Part shown: piece by piece, positions 28,501-35,700 of the stretch
Position numbering within the stretch: position 1 is the first letter of the stretch
Layout of the letters: every line of letters begins with the position of its first letter
NCBI GenBank assembly: GCA_016783885.1
Contig: JADHVR010000023.1
Span: 1 to 47,712, forward strand
DNA from: Bacteroidales bacterium
GTDB taxonomy: Bacteria > Bacteroidota > Bacteroidia > Bacteroidales > JAADJA01
DNA length: 47,712 bases
Direction of reading: 5' to 3'
Notes under the pieces: generated by a model
What the model was told of the DNA's origin: nothing
Databases searched by the model: none
The model's input: only the letters and a program-made list of their open reading frames with translations
Position numbers and translations under genes: made by a program

Positions 28501-30152
28501 TGTTCAATTTCTCATCAACAGGTGTTTTAGATATTGATGATGCTGCATTTAATTGCGACCATACCGTATCCTCAGGATGGATAGATTTATTCGGCGATGT
28601 TCAAATGACCACCGGATCGGTGGAGTTTCCGGATGCGAATATTAGTTTTGCCGGAACTTCAACCATCAGCGGCGGGACTATCAGGGCAGGACGAACTTTT
28701 CATGCTTCACTGGGTGGCGCCTTACAACCTTCGGGTGGTACACTGGAATTGATTGGGGCTGCAGGTGGCCATTATATTCAGATAACAAATGGAAACTTTG
28801 TCCGCAACCTAAATGTAAACAGGTCGGCTTCCATTGGAATTCATCCCGGTTCGCCCTTATTGATACAAGGGAACCTTGATATAAATTCGGAAATCAGGGC
28901 TCAAACAAATGCCATTAATGTTACCGGTGATGTGGCTGTTAACGGTGGCGGTATTTTAAACCTGGATAACAATGCCGTACTTGAATTGGGAGATGACAAA
29001 TGGTTGAACGTAAATAATGGAGGAACCATTGAACTCTTAGGATTGCCGGGCAATGAAGCAACCGTATCACATACATCAGGTTATTATTATTTTTGGGTTG
29101 AAAGCGGTGGAACGATTAGTGCCGAATACGCTATTTTTGAATATATGAGAACGGATGGCATTTACATTCGTCCGGGAGCAACAGTTGACCCTGTACATGC
29201 ATTCAATAACTGTATTTTTCAGAATGGAATTTCTGGTGGACGACTGCTAACGGTTTATAACATACAGGATTTTACTGTAAATAATGCTGTATTCCCAGCA
29301 AATACATGGGGTGGAGCTTATAATGTTTTTAAAAACTCAACACCGGGAAATGTAACGTTTAATAATGCCACAGGGGGATTTGCCGGAGCTGCCTATGAAT
29401 TTGATCCTTACAATCATGTCCATTGGGGAGCAGTTCCATTCTCTCTCGATGTAACAGTTTTCCTTGAGGGTCCGTTTAATCCTGCAACTAATTTAATGTT
29501 ACACGATGCTTCTGTTGAAGGAATACTCAATCAGCCCTTTGGCCCGCCTCTGCCCTACTTTGGCAATCCCATGCCTGACTGGTATTACACAGGGGCTGAA
29601 TTTATAACTGTTCCCTTCCCGGCGAATGTAGTGGATTGGGTGCTCATTGAATTAAGAGACGCACCGGATGTTGCCAGTGCGTTACCGGCAACGAGTATCG
29701 CACAACAGGCTGCATTTGTCACCACGGATGGGAAAGTTGTTGACCTGGATGCTGTTAGCAATTTAACCTTTACGGCATCTGTTGCCAATGGATTATTTAT
29801 TGTTGTCTGGCAAAGAAACCACATTGGGGTGATCTCTGCAGCTCCATTACCGATCCCGGGGCCGGGAGATTTGGTAATATATAATTTCTCCTCTGCTTCA
29901 GGACAAGCTTACGGTGGTACTTCCGCACACAAACAATTATCATCAACTCCACAAATCTGGGGAATGTTCAGCGGTGATGGTGATGGAGACGGGGAAACTC
30001 AACTATCGGATGAAGTGAATGTATGGAAGATCCAGGCAGGTGAAGCCGGCTACAAAGAGGGTGACTTTAACATAAATGGGCAGGTAAATAACCAGGATAA
30101 AAATGATTTTTGGCTGCCTAACCTTGGAAGTAGTTCTTATATACCTGAATAG
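22521..30152 (+). CDS. Giant secreted C39-like peptidase protein with beta-solenoid stalk
   Basis: 2543 residues from MKKFVLILSVF; the frame is open from 22482, but the signal peptide and spacing favour 22521. After the signal peptide (1-21) comes a propeptide-like region with a Spi/C10-type feel (about 25-190, IPLYSLQDEIIAYVFNYS). A C39-like papain-fold domain (about 220-395) has Cys242 in DWSFGCTPTAFTMALAYWD, His360 in PGHSNTGIGYS and Asp382 in HDTWQGS. An Ig-like domain follows (about 430-510), then a beta domain to about 730. Two WTGxxxxNW modules (about 733 and 1762) and long repetitive beta rungs form the stalk. The last about 237 residues (from 2306) are the shared C-terminal module. 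The stalk and tail are paralogous to those of the 9507 gene, but the peptidase head is unrelated. Function inferred: surface peptidase or adhesin. Confidence 0.87.
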   Translation: MKKFVLILSVFYLMAQSSICQTEKIHLSKLQKIADQTASSTWGEVYTGEAIPLYSLQDEIIAYVFNYSINKPFPQPTELIRQLDDARQAGDKNARWATGEFGYLLMSARETTVPLITFCDVVSDYYSYTTERDKLAKQKFGSENFSLYRVYYMNDLAKWYCYTNAEKKVYVKIFPPVMALDENEFLQLIQTEEYQKSGLWGIPKDENNEWDAFMLGQIKASKADVLIPNSEYVPYHDWSFGCTPTAFTMALAYWDNRSMISGNDYGNLVKYHYQRWDHCQNETDYNVADLQLALCISMNTDSMTGSTGSCCWLSGFINETTARGYSFTGADLYGTASQYWSWSVIEINAGRPFHMGTPGHSNTGIGYSENYIGSSDYIIRHDTWQGSNSYVNVTSCDLVGTIVPGGQYGAAVNITDPFGDPRYSDNVWPPSQGEDLWAGDAYEITWDYDYLASSYVKLYYSVNAGSSWNWITSSTPNDGAYDWVIPMSLNSNDGRIKVEVWDGSGLEASDGSWGNFTINPGGYLYTLGGDIEVNTTTTPDFYDFTHGYSTWCAVGVRNNTAGADWDISMYDNNSFSNVVASSAYGGTTVDFVVMDGHHTSQLHRGIKVYRYSGTGMASVEFEGYNETIMAGTNSESWDAGDVVEMYDVYLTPGTYYFGLEFTSGTADLDMALYGSSGSAYFAGRNAYMMGSWNSGGGVDESFTVTITTADDYGLCVWANDANSAWFNIKLLEGGTWTGAIDNNWHNTGNWAGNLVPNASTDVTIPNVTNKCWVYAGTSYCNNITVEFGSGYDLRIWDQNLQVYGDMDFYGQLLMDNAAGVITAEGNVTWHSGSSASIQAYTVFWVHGDWNLQSGANVTMNNGIVDFTGSGGSFIRSYESSCYFNDIGVYKTGADWLSVSNASTEDLQIHGSIYIQPAAVLYLYSPHNVFLGEDIYNSGSLLGNDGTLVFDGDIQGIIENIGYTTTQYFNNVTISSTTSTFISNKDIFINGNLVIESGLLNSGSFNISVGGDWDNQVGPSGFTEGTGKVIINGGNYHQYCSNETFYGFELNKASGGAFRMQGTHVTCEQYDWTAGAIDVIPGGGSFTANDLIDNGIFGAFYLNPGGTINLTNTTGYVDLNGELHIFGGVMNIYGGTTYSYWPFNDDALISMSDGILDFHDQGIFIYNSSTYTLTESITGGTIRTAFGFWGNTNEFTPDYGTMEFYSTNDAGIYTDNGCYLNDVLINKAPKGKSIGKSINTPDNPPIIDERSGMTIGDGTKSNTLSLTGFLDINGNLVIDNGILNSNLNNIQIAGDWINNVGDAGFIESTGWVTFDGASDADILTNEVFANLMLNKTFGGYYGLELMDGIIVDVLDDLSLDDGTMEMNPNSIIRVDGNLFIAFEAGLNANDGYNEIEVGGNWTNENTFHDSYWGFHPGGEVVTFNGAFDQVLYTNASEEDFTNIIINKSGGNFHPNNNIQIFGGLEIISGTWWDYTSGLTHYFHGNLLIHPSGMYYPLGTTTFKGILDQLYENNGGTALFGAVIIDKTVSKNISTGYSDEEGIGVKKQIPGSAKGMTVTLNSDLVVFSGQTTTIEEGVFNLNGNNFKSTGDIYINDGGELLVDAGASLSIVSGLYVNNGGLFTAAGAGGNQANVWIDVVGHYAFEVNAGGTISATYVDFSGMNANGIWVKDGAFVDPVNAFNNCNFIDGINSSYSARMALNNDQVLSINNINFNNNPYIADAFNIGKAYDHGEVIITTTGGDFTGPLYEYDPFNRIHWTDYPPGMWTGNVSSDWFDPMNWGDFNLPGPATAVVIPSGTPNDPVINSATAYSNSVEIQAGASLEIGNDELIVGNTMDIFGELIMNNSSGILSSDEIEWQSGSTDDVTAGEIHVSVWWWQDGTNAQLGTGNTAFITSALAPYDADASFGNLEIVPVKGEGKVEGKGSYPVRVSGYCRMQNGTSWGSPGIDFIIDGNWEIEAGGSFHFFSGAVATCYSNFTLNGSLYLDTGAETIIHGMFNFSSTGVLDIDDAAFNCDHTVSSGWIDLFGDVQMTTGSVEFPDANISFAGTSTISGGTIRAGRTFHASLGGALQPSGGTLELIGAAGGHYIQITNGNFVRNLNVNRSASIGIHPGSPLLIQGNLDINSEIRAQTNAINVTGDVAVNGGGILNLDNNAVLELGDDKWLNVNNGGTIELLGLPGNEATVSHTSGYYYFWVESGGTISAEYAIFEYMRTDGIYIRPGATVDPVHAFNNCIFQNGISGGRLLTVYNIQDFTVNNAVFPANTWGGAYNVFKNSTPGNVTFNNATGGFAGAAYEFDPYNHVHWGAVPFSLDVTVFLEGPFNPATNLMLHDASVEGILNQPFGPPLPYFGNPMPDWYYTGAEFITVPFPANVVDWVLIELRDAPDVASALPATSIAQQAAFVTTDGKVVDLDAVSNLTFTASVANGLFIVVWQRNHIGVISAAPLPIPGPGDLVIYNFSSASGQAYGGTSAHKQLSSTPQIWGMFSGDGDGDGETQLSDEVNVWKIQAGEAGYKEGDFNINGQVNNQDKNDFWLPNLGSSSYIPE

Positions 30153-30249
30153 TTAAGTCAGCTATAGTCCTGTCCGAACGGATGAATCTTTTTAATCAGG
30201 CGGGCAGACCTAGGTAACAACCCGACCTAACCGGTTGAAGCTATGGCTT

Positions 30250-30423
30250 GTGCGATAGAGAACCTGTTAGTTATGACGATACCAGACACAGCAAGTCGAG
30301 GATGGGCTTTTTGCAGGCTGGGACTTGCTTTGTCGAAAATGATGGATCAGCCGCATGTTCCCGACAGGGCAAGTCTCTTACGTTCAAGGCAACCTGTTAG
30401 GTTATGAAACAAACTGTTGAAAT
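30250..30423 (+). ncRNA. Structured, GC-richer segment; possible group II intron 5' remnant
   Basis: The 3' part of the 271-nt gap between two convergent genes is non-coding and highly structured. GACACAGCAAGTC (30285-30297) pairs with GACTTGCTTTGTC (30322-30334), 12 of 13 positions. AACCTGTTAGTTATGA (30261-30276) recurs as AACCTGTTAGGTTATGA (30391-30407). The segment starts GTGCGA (30250), like the 5' end of group II introns, and its wording resembles intron domain I as I recall it. There is no reverse transcriptase and no recognisable domain V. It may be a truncated intron or an independent structured RNA. Confidence 0.35.
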
Positions 30424-32475
30424 TTAAGGTACTTTTGAATATTCTCCAATATTTAGTTCCCATAAATCAATTTTATCGGGATTATTAACTTGTGTATCCA
30501 TATTCAGGTCACTTCCATGATATCCTGCATTTCCTGCTTTGTTTGTCCAGTTAACATCTTTATCGTTCATATTAACAATGCCATTGGCATCACTGTCACC
30601 GCCTATCATACCATACATTCCGCCTCCCAGGTTTTTCTGTCCGTCTAAATAGGCTTTTGATAAAGCATCTGTAAAATCATAAACATAATCACCATCTGTT
30701 GGGGTAAGGGCAGTGGCTGACATCACTGCAAGATGGTTTCTGTGCCAGATAACCACATAAAGATTTTGCAGAATTGCCCCGGTATATTCAAGCGGACTTA
30801 CGCCATCCGTTTGAACAATGGAACCGTCAGTCATTAGTAAAGCAGCCTGCCTGTGAAGCATTTTATCGGGTGTAGCTGTGCTTGCGTCGCCATCTGTCTG
30901 TCGGAATTCAATTAGAACCCAATCCACCAGTTCATCATGTATGTTATAGGTATAGGTTTCCGTACCGTTATAATTCCATGGTGCTGTGTTATAGGGCTGG
31001 CTGGCGGGAATAATTCCGTTAGTATGAAGATACTTACTCATATTTGACCCGTTAAATGGTCCCTCAAGGTTCACCTTCAGGTCAAATGTATGTGTTGGTA
31101 TCACACAAGTGTCGCACTCGCCAAAACAAACCAGATCGAGGGTGGTATTGGCTGATGGAACAAAAAACTCCCGGTTCCCGTTATAATTGCTACACTCTCC
31201 GGGTACAGTTTCGGCACCAGGCCAGTCGTTTCCATTTATAAATTTATACTCATAATACTCACCTTCACCGAGGGTTAAAGTTACTTCATATACATTATCG
31301 CCGGTATATATCATTTCCGTAGCGCCGGGGTTCCAGCCCTGGAAACTCCCGGCAAGATGGACCCCTGAATCTGATACCATCTGCAATGACATATCCACCT
31401 GGAAAGTTATATCTGCCGGAGGAGGATTACATACCAGGCAACTTCCGTAACAAACAGCAGGCAATGTTGAATCAGCATCAGGTACAGTAATAAACCTGTT
31501 ATCATTTTGATTACAATACCACGGAACCGTTTCATCTTCTCCCCATTCGTCTCCGTTTATAAATTTATACTCATGATAGCTCCCTGATTGCAGGGTGAAT
31601 GTAATTGTCCAAATATCATTTCCTATGTCGGTCATCAATGAACCGGCGGGATTCCAACCCTGAAAGCTTCCTGCTATATGGACTCCTTCAGGTGCTACAG
31701 TTTCGTTCGACATGTCAACCTGAAAGGTGATATCAACATCCGTAACAGTGGTGCATGGGTCACAACTTCCAAAGCAAACAGCAATTAATGTTGAATCAGT
31801 ATCCGGTACTGTTATATACCTGTTGTTGTTATTTGCGCATCCGGGTGGAACACTTTCATCCTGTCCCCATGCATTACCGTTTATGAATTTATACTCGTGA
31901 TACTCTCCAACTCCAAGCGACATGGTAACGGCATAAACATCATTACCAACCGGTAACATTTCTGTGCTGTCAGTATCCCATCCGTTAAAAGTTCCTGCCA
32001 CATGAACTCCCTGGAGTGGTACAGTTTCGTTCGTCATGTCAACCTGAAAGGTGATATTAACCTGTGGAAGAATACACGGAAGACAACTTCCAAAGCATAC
32101 TGCAGTTAATGTAGTATCATTTGCAGGTATTGTTATATACCGGTTGCCGTTTAGCGCACATGCAGCCGGGACACTTTCATCCTGTCCCCATGCATTGCCA
32201 TTGATAAACTTATACTCAATAGTTTCACCCTGGTTTAATGTTAATGTAGTTTCATAAATACTGCCGATTAATGGCTCAGTCAACTCTATTCCGGCAGGAT
32301 CCCACGATGGCAGAGGTGGCGAAAATGAACCTGCAATATGAACGCCGCTGTCTGATACTATTACCTCCTGCATATCAACCCTGAAAGTAACATTAACAGT
32401 TTGAGAATTTACATTAATAGCAAATAATAAAACTAAAATACTTACTACGACAATTAATTTTGTAATTTTTTTCAT
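30424..32475 (-). CDS. Secreted protein with four starch-binding-like units and shared C-terminal module
   Basis: 683 residues. A signal peptide (1-24) is followed by four tandem CBM20/CBM48-like beta-sandwich units at 27-134, 139-241, 247-349 and 354-457. Each begins ITFQVDM or a variant, continues GVHxAGSFxGW and EYKFINGxxWG, and ends with a four-cysteine signature (C-x20/21-C-x3-C-x2-C; for example Cys106, 127, 131, 134). Such units typically bind alpha-glucans. Residues 464-683 are the shared C-terminal module (VNLEGPFNGS, WVLIEFRQ, VVIWHRNHLAVMSA and dockerin-like loops). No catalytic domain is present, so this is probably a surface starch-capture protein comparable in role to SusE/SusF. 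It is divergent from the GH57 gene, with separate promoters in the 245-nt gap. Confidence 0.87.
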   Translation of the reverse strand: MKKITKLIVVVSILVLLFAINVNSQTVNVTFRVDMQEVIVSDSGVHIAGSFSPPLPSWDPAGIELTEPLIGSIYETTLTLNQGETIEYKFINGNAWGQDESVPAACALNGNRYITIPANDTTLTAVCFGSCLPCILPQVNITFQVDMTNETVPLQGVHVAGTFNGWDTDSTEMLPVGNDVYAVTMSLGVGEYHEYKFINGNAWGQDESVPPGCANNNNRYITVPDTDSTLIAVCFGSCDPCTTVTDVDITFQVDMSNETVAPEGVHIAGSFQGWNPAGSLMTDIGNDIWTITFTLQSGSYHEYKFINGDEWGEDETVPWYCNQNDNRFITVPDADSTLPAVCYGSCLVCNPPPADITFQVDMSLQMVSDSGVHLAGSFQGWNPGATEMIYTGDNVYEVTLTLGEGEYYEYKFINGNDWPGAETVPGECSNYNGNREFFVPSANTTLDLVCFGECDTCVIPTHTFDLKVNLEGPFNGSNMSKYLHTNGIIPASQPYNTAPWNYNGTETYTYNIHDELVDWVLIEFRQTDGDASTATPDKMLHRQAALLMTDGSIVQTDGVSPLEYTGAILQNLYVVIWHRNHLAVMSATALTPTDGDYVYDFTDALSKAYLDGQKNLGGGMYGMIGGDSDANGIVNMNDKDVNWTNKAGNAGYHGSDLNMDTQVNNPDKIDLWELNIGEYSKVP

Positions 32476-32525
32476 TTGTTATAAGTTTTAGTGAATTTTT
32501 TTAAATTTTCTGTAACATAGGGGGA

Positions 32526-32533
32526 CAAAAATA
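32526..32533 (-). promoter_or_regulatory. -7 promoter box for the four-unit starch-binding-like gene
   Basis: On the minus strand this reads TATTTTTG, matching TAnnTTTG, 50 nt before the start at 32475. Confidence 0.55.
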
Positions 32534-32589
32534 ATGAATTTTTTTAAGAATGCAGGTAAGCTAAATAGTTAAAATTTTCAAATTATTTA

Positions 32590-32634
32590 CTTTCGGATTA
32601 GCCAACTTACAATGCCAATCCCTAAATCCGAAAG
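32590..32634. repeat. Spaced inverted repeat between divergent alpha-glucan genes
   Basis: CTTTCGGATT (32590-32599) and AATCCGAAAG (32625-32634) are a perfect 10-bp inverted pair 25 nt apart, in the divergent gap between the starch-binding-like gene and the GH57 gene. It could be a two-site operator controlling both genes, or the base of a hairpin. Confidence 0.45.
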
Positions 32635-32720
32635 AGCACAGGGGTGAGTTAAAATGCGAACACCAAATTCGATGTAATAATAAATGCTTAATTTTATGCT
32701 CTTTAAAAACATTAATAATT

Positions 32721-35700
32721 ATGAAGAAAGTATTATACTGCTTTGTTGTTATAGTATTCTTTACAGGAACAACCACATCCGGTTTTGAATTAAAAGGTGA
32801 TGTTAAATCCTGGACAAAAGATGATTTTATTGGTTTCGACCCTGTAGGAGATTGTAAAGGTAAGACAGGGGATATATCATCGGTTTTTGCCCGTATCGAA
32901 AAAAATAGATTCTTCTTACGTATAACTTTTGATGATATGGTTTTAATGTCCAGGAATGAAATTGTACAAGATAACTTTTTAAATAAGAATATTGAGGTAT
33001 TTATTAAATTGTTAAATAAGAACTCAAAAGAGCAGGTTTATAGCGGGAATATAAATATAAGCACTTTACATGATGTAACAAAATCGTTTGAATACCTCAG
33101 AACCCCTAAAAATAATTTACTTGAAATTACTTTTGGCTGGAACCGGTTGCTTGCACAAAGAGAAGGATTAATAATTGAATTACAGATAAAGTTGGACGGG
33201 AAAATTATTGATGAATTTGTTGCCGATGGAAAAGGATCAAAAGATACGGGCAATTGTGCTTTTGTCCATCACGGCAATCAGGGATTAACCTATACGGATG
33301 TTTTTTATGGTAATGAGTGGGGAATAAGCGGACTGGATGGAAGTGGCTACGATGAGGTTCTCCAGGCTCATGAAGCTACCAATCTTCCGGGAAATTTCCA
33401 CATGTCGGGAACCTTAATGCCTGCTGCCGAATGGCATAATCCTGAATTTAACGACTGGCTCGAAACTATGGCTTCGGCGGGATTGGTTTCTATGATGACC
33501 TCCGCATTGGGTCAGCATATAATGCCATTCATAACAAATGAAATGAATAACTGGTCAGTGTATGTTGAGTCACAGATGGTGGATTTCCGTTATAATTATG
33601 TCCCGCGTGTTGCCTGGGTTCCCGAACGGGTTTGGCTGGCACAGGGTTATTATCCTGATGCAGGAGTGATTGACTGGCTGGGCGATAACTGGGAACAACA
33701 TGGAGTATGGGGTGTGGTATTAGATGACGGACCGCATTTGAACGGTTATGATAACCGAAAAATCCACTGGATGAATAATGGTTCGGGAGTATCATTAAGA
33801 GTTATCCCTATCAACAATACTTTTGTCGGTAATATGCACTACGATGCCGCGGCAGCTAAAAACCAGATAGCCTCTATGGGGCAATATAATATTTGTGTTT
33901 ATGGAACAGACTGGGAAGTAGCTGCGGAAATGAATGAACACGATGGCACTTTCTTCCTCGATAATTACGAAGACGTACTTTGGTATTGCGATGATAATTA
34001 CCCCGGAGTAAATGTATGGAAATTAGAAGATGCTATCATGAATCCTGACTTTAACGGGACAAGCGCCAATCTGACCAAAGGAACTTATGGATTATTGGGA
34101 GGTACGGGTGGCTATGGAGGAAGTAATAATAGTTGGTATATTAATTGGGCTTCCACGCCATCACATTCCGATTTTCACACACCTCAATGGGATTACGGTA
34201 CAGTTTGGACTGATGCCTTCAATTTCCTTACGAGCGTAAATGATAATTCGCTGGCTCAGTTAGGCTGGTACACTTTGATGATAAATCTGCATGAAACCGG
34301 CTGGCATACCGATGGTCAGGTGGCTGACTGGGAACATCGCTACTCATCTCATATTAAAAATGCAAATGTTTACACAGAAGCCTCACGCTGGGCTGATGGG
34401 CAATATATTGTTACAACCGCGTGCTATTTCGATGATATTGACCACGACGGAACCGATGAGCTTGTGATGCATAACGATAAGGTTTTTATGGTTTTCGAAG
34501 GCATTGGCGGAAAAGCAAATTGGGTCTTTTATAAAAACGGTTTTGGAAATGCGTATTCAGTTGTTAGTTCCGATGTGGCTTACTGGTCGGAAACGGATGG
34601 TGATTACAATGAAAGCTCAAATAACCATTTTGCTGCCTTATCAGATGTATCTCCAAACCAGCAAAGTGCTGTTTATAATATTAATATAAATCAATCCTCC
34701 GGCGATACGGTACAGGCAACGCTTGACCAATGGGGCGTTCAGAAGACATTCACCTTATATACAGGTGTTGATTACCTTGATGTTGTTTATGATTTTTACG
34801 AACAGACAGGTTATGTTAAGTCAGGTTGGACTCCCGACCTGCTCGATATTATCTGGAGCGGAAAAGAGCATTTACAAAGGGTTTGGGGTGATTATGGCTC
34901 GTATTGCGGTTACAGAAATTCAGCTTCAGGGGCAACTGCTGCTTTAGTGCTGGGAAATGGTGGAGCTTCGAATAATAGCGAGTTTGAGGGCACACTGGTT
35001 AAAGGAGATGAAATTTACGGGTACAATAAATTTAAAATGAGATTATATGCCGGATATACATCTCCTCCGTCAGGCTCAACTGTTCCTGAATTAGACAATC
35101 TTGCCTCGCAAAACATGGATGTTTTCCCTCCGGTTTTATACAGCCCGGCTGTTCTTACTTCCGGAAATGAAGTATTACTTACTTTTAGTGAGTCTATTGA
35201 TTTATCAACTGCAGAAAATATTTCAAACTATAATCTTCAAAATTTTATAAATATTTATACTCTTGTCAGTGCAGTAAGACAAGGAGACTGGAGAAAAGTT
35301 AAATTAACAATAGCCGAAACCTTTCAAGCGGGTGATGCAGGTCAAATTGTTGTTTCAAATGTTGAAGATTTGAATGGCAATATTATAGGAAGTCAAAATG
35401 TAGCCGACTTAACAGTCCCAACAGGCATAACACCTCATACTATTGTTATCGATGGTTTTAACGAGTTTATTGTTGAAAGTGAGTTGATAGAAACTCAAGC
35501 TCACTCGTTGTATATTTCATGGGACAATGACAACCTTTATATTGGTTTTCACTTTTTGATATTCGATACTGAAGGTGATATGTTGATAAATATTGATACT
35601 GACCAAACTCCAGGCAGTGGGGCTTCATTAGGATCATGGACCCAGGTAGATTTCATTGACCCATATTTACCAGAATACCAGGTGGCCATTGATCATGCAG

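Noticed and set aside
30250..30423. Diversity-generating retroelement template repeat
   Set aside because: The duplicated phrase is short, there is no reverse transcriptase or adenine-biased mismatch pattern, and no variable region in the adjacent genes.
31100..32400. Regularly spaced DNA repeats that could suggest a repeat array
   Set aside because: They are the coding copies of four homologous protein units, about 320 nt apart, not a CRISPR or satellite array.
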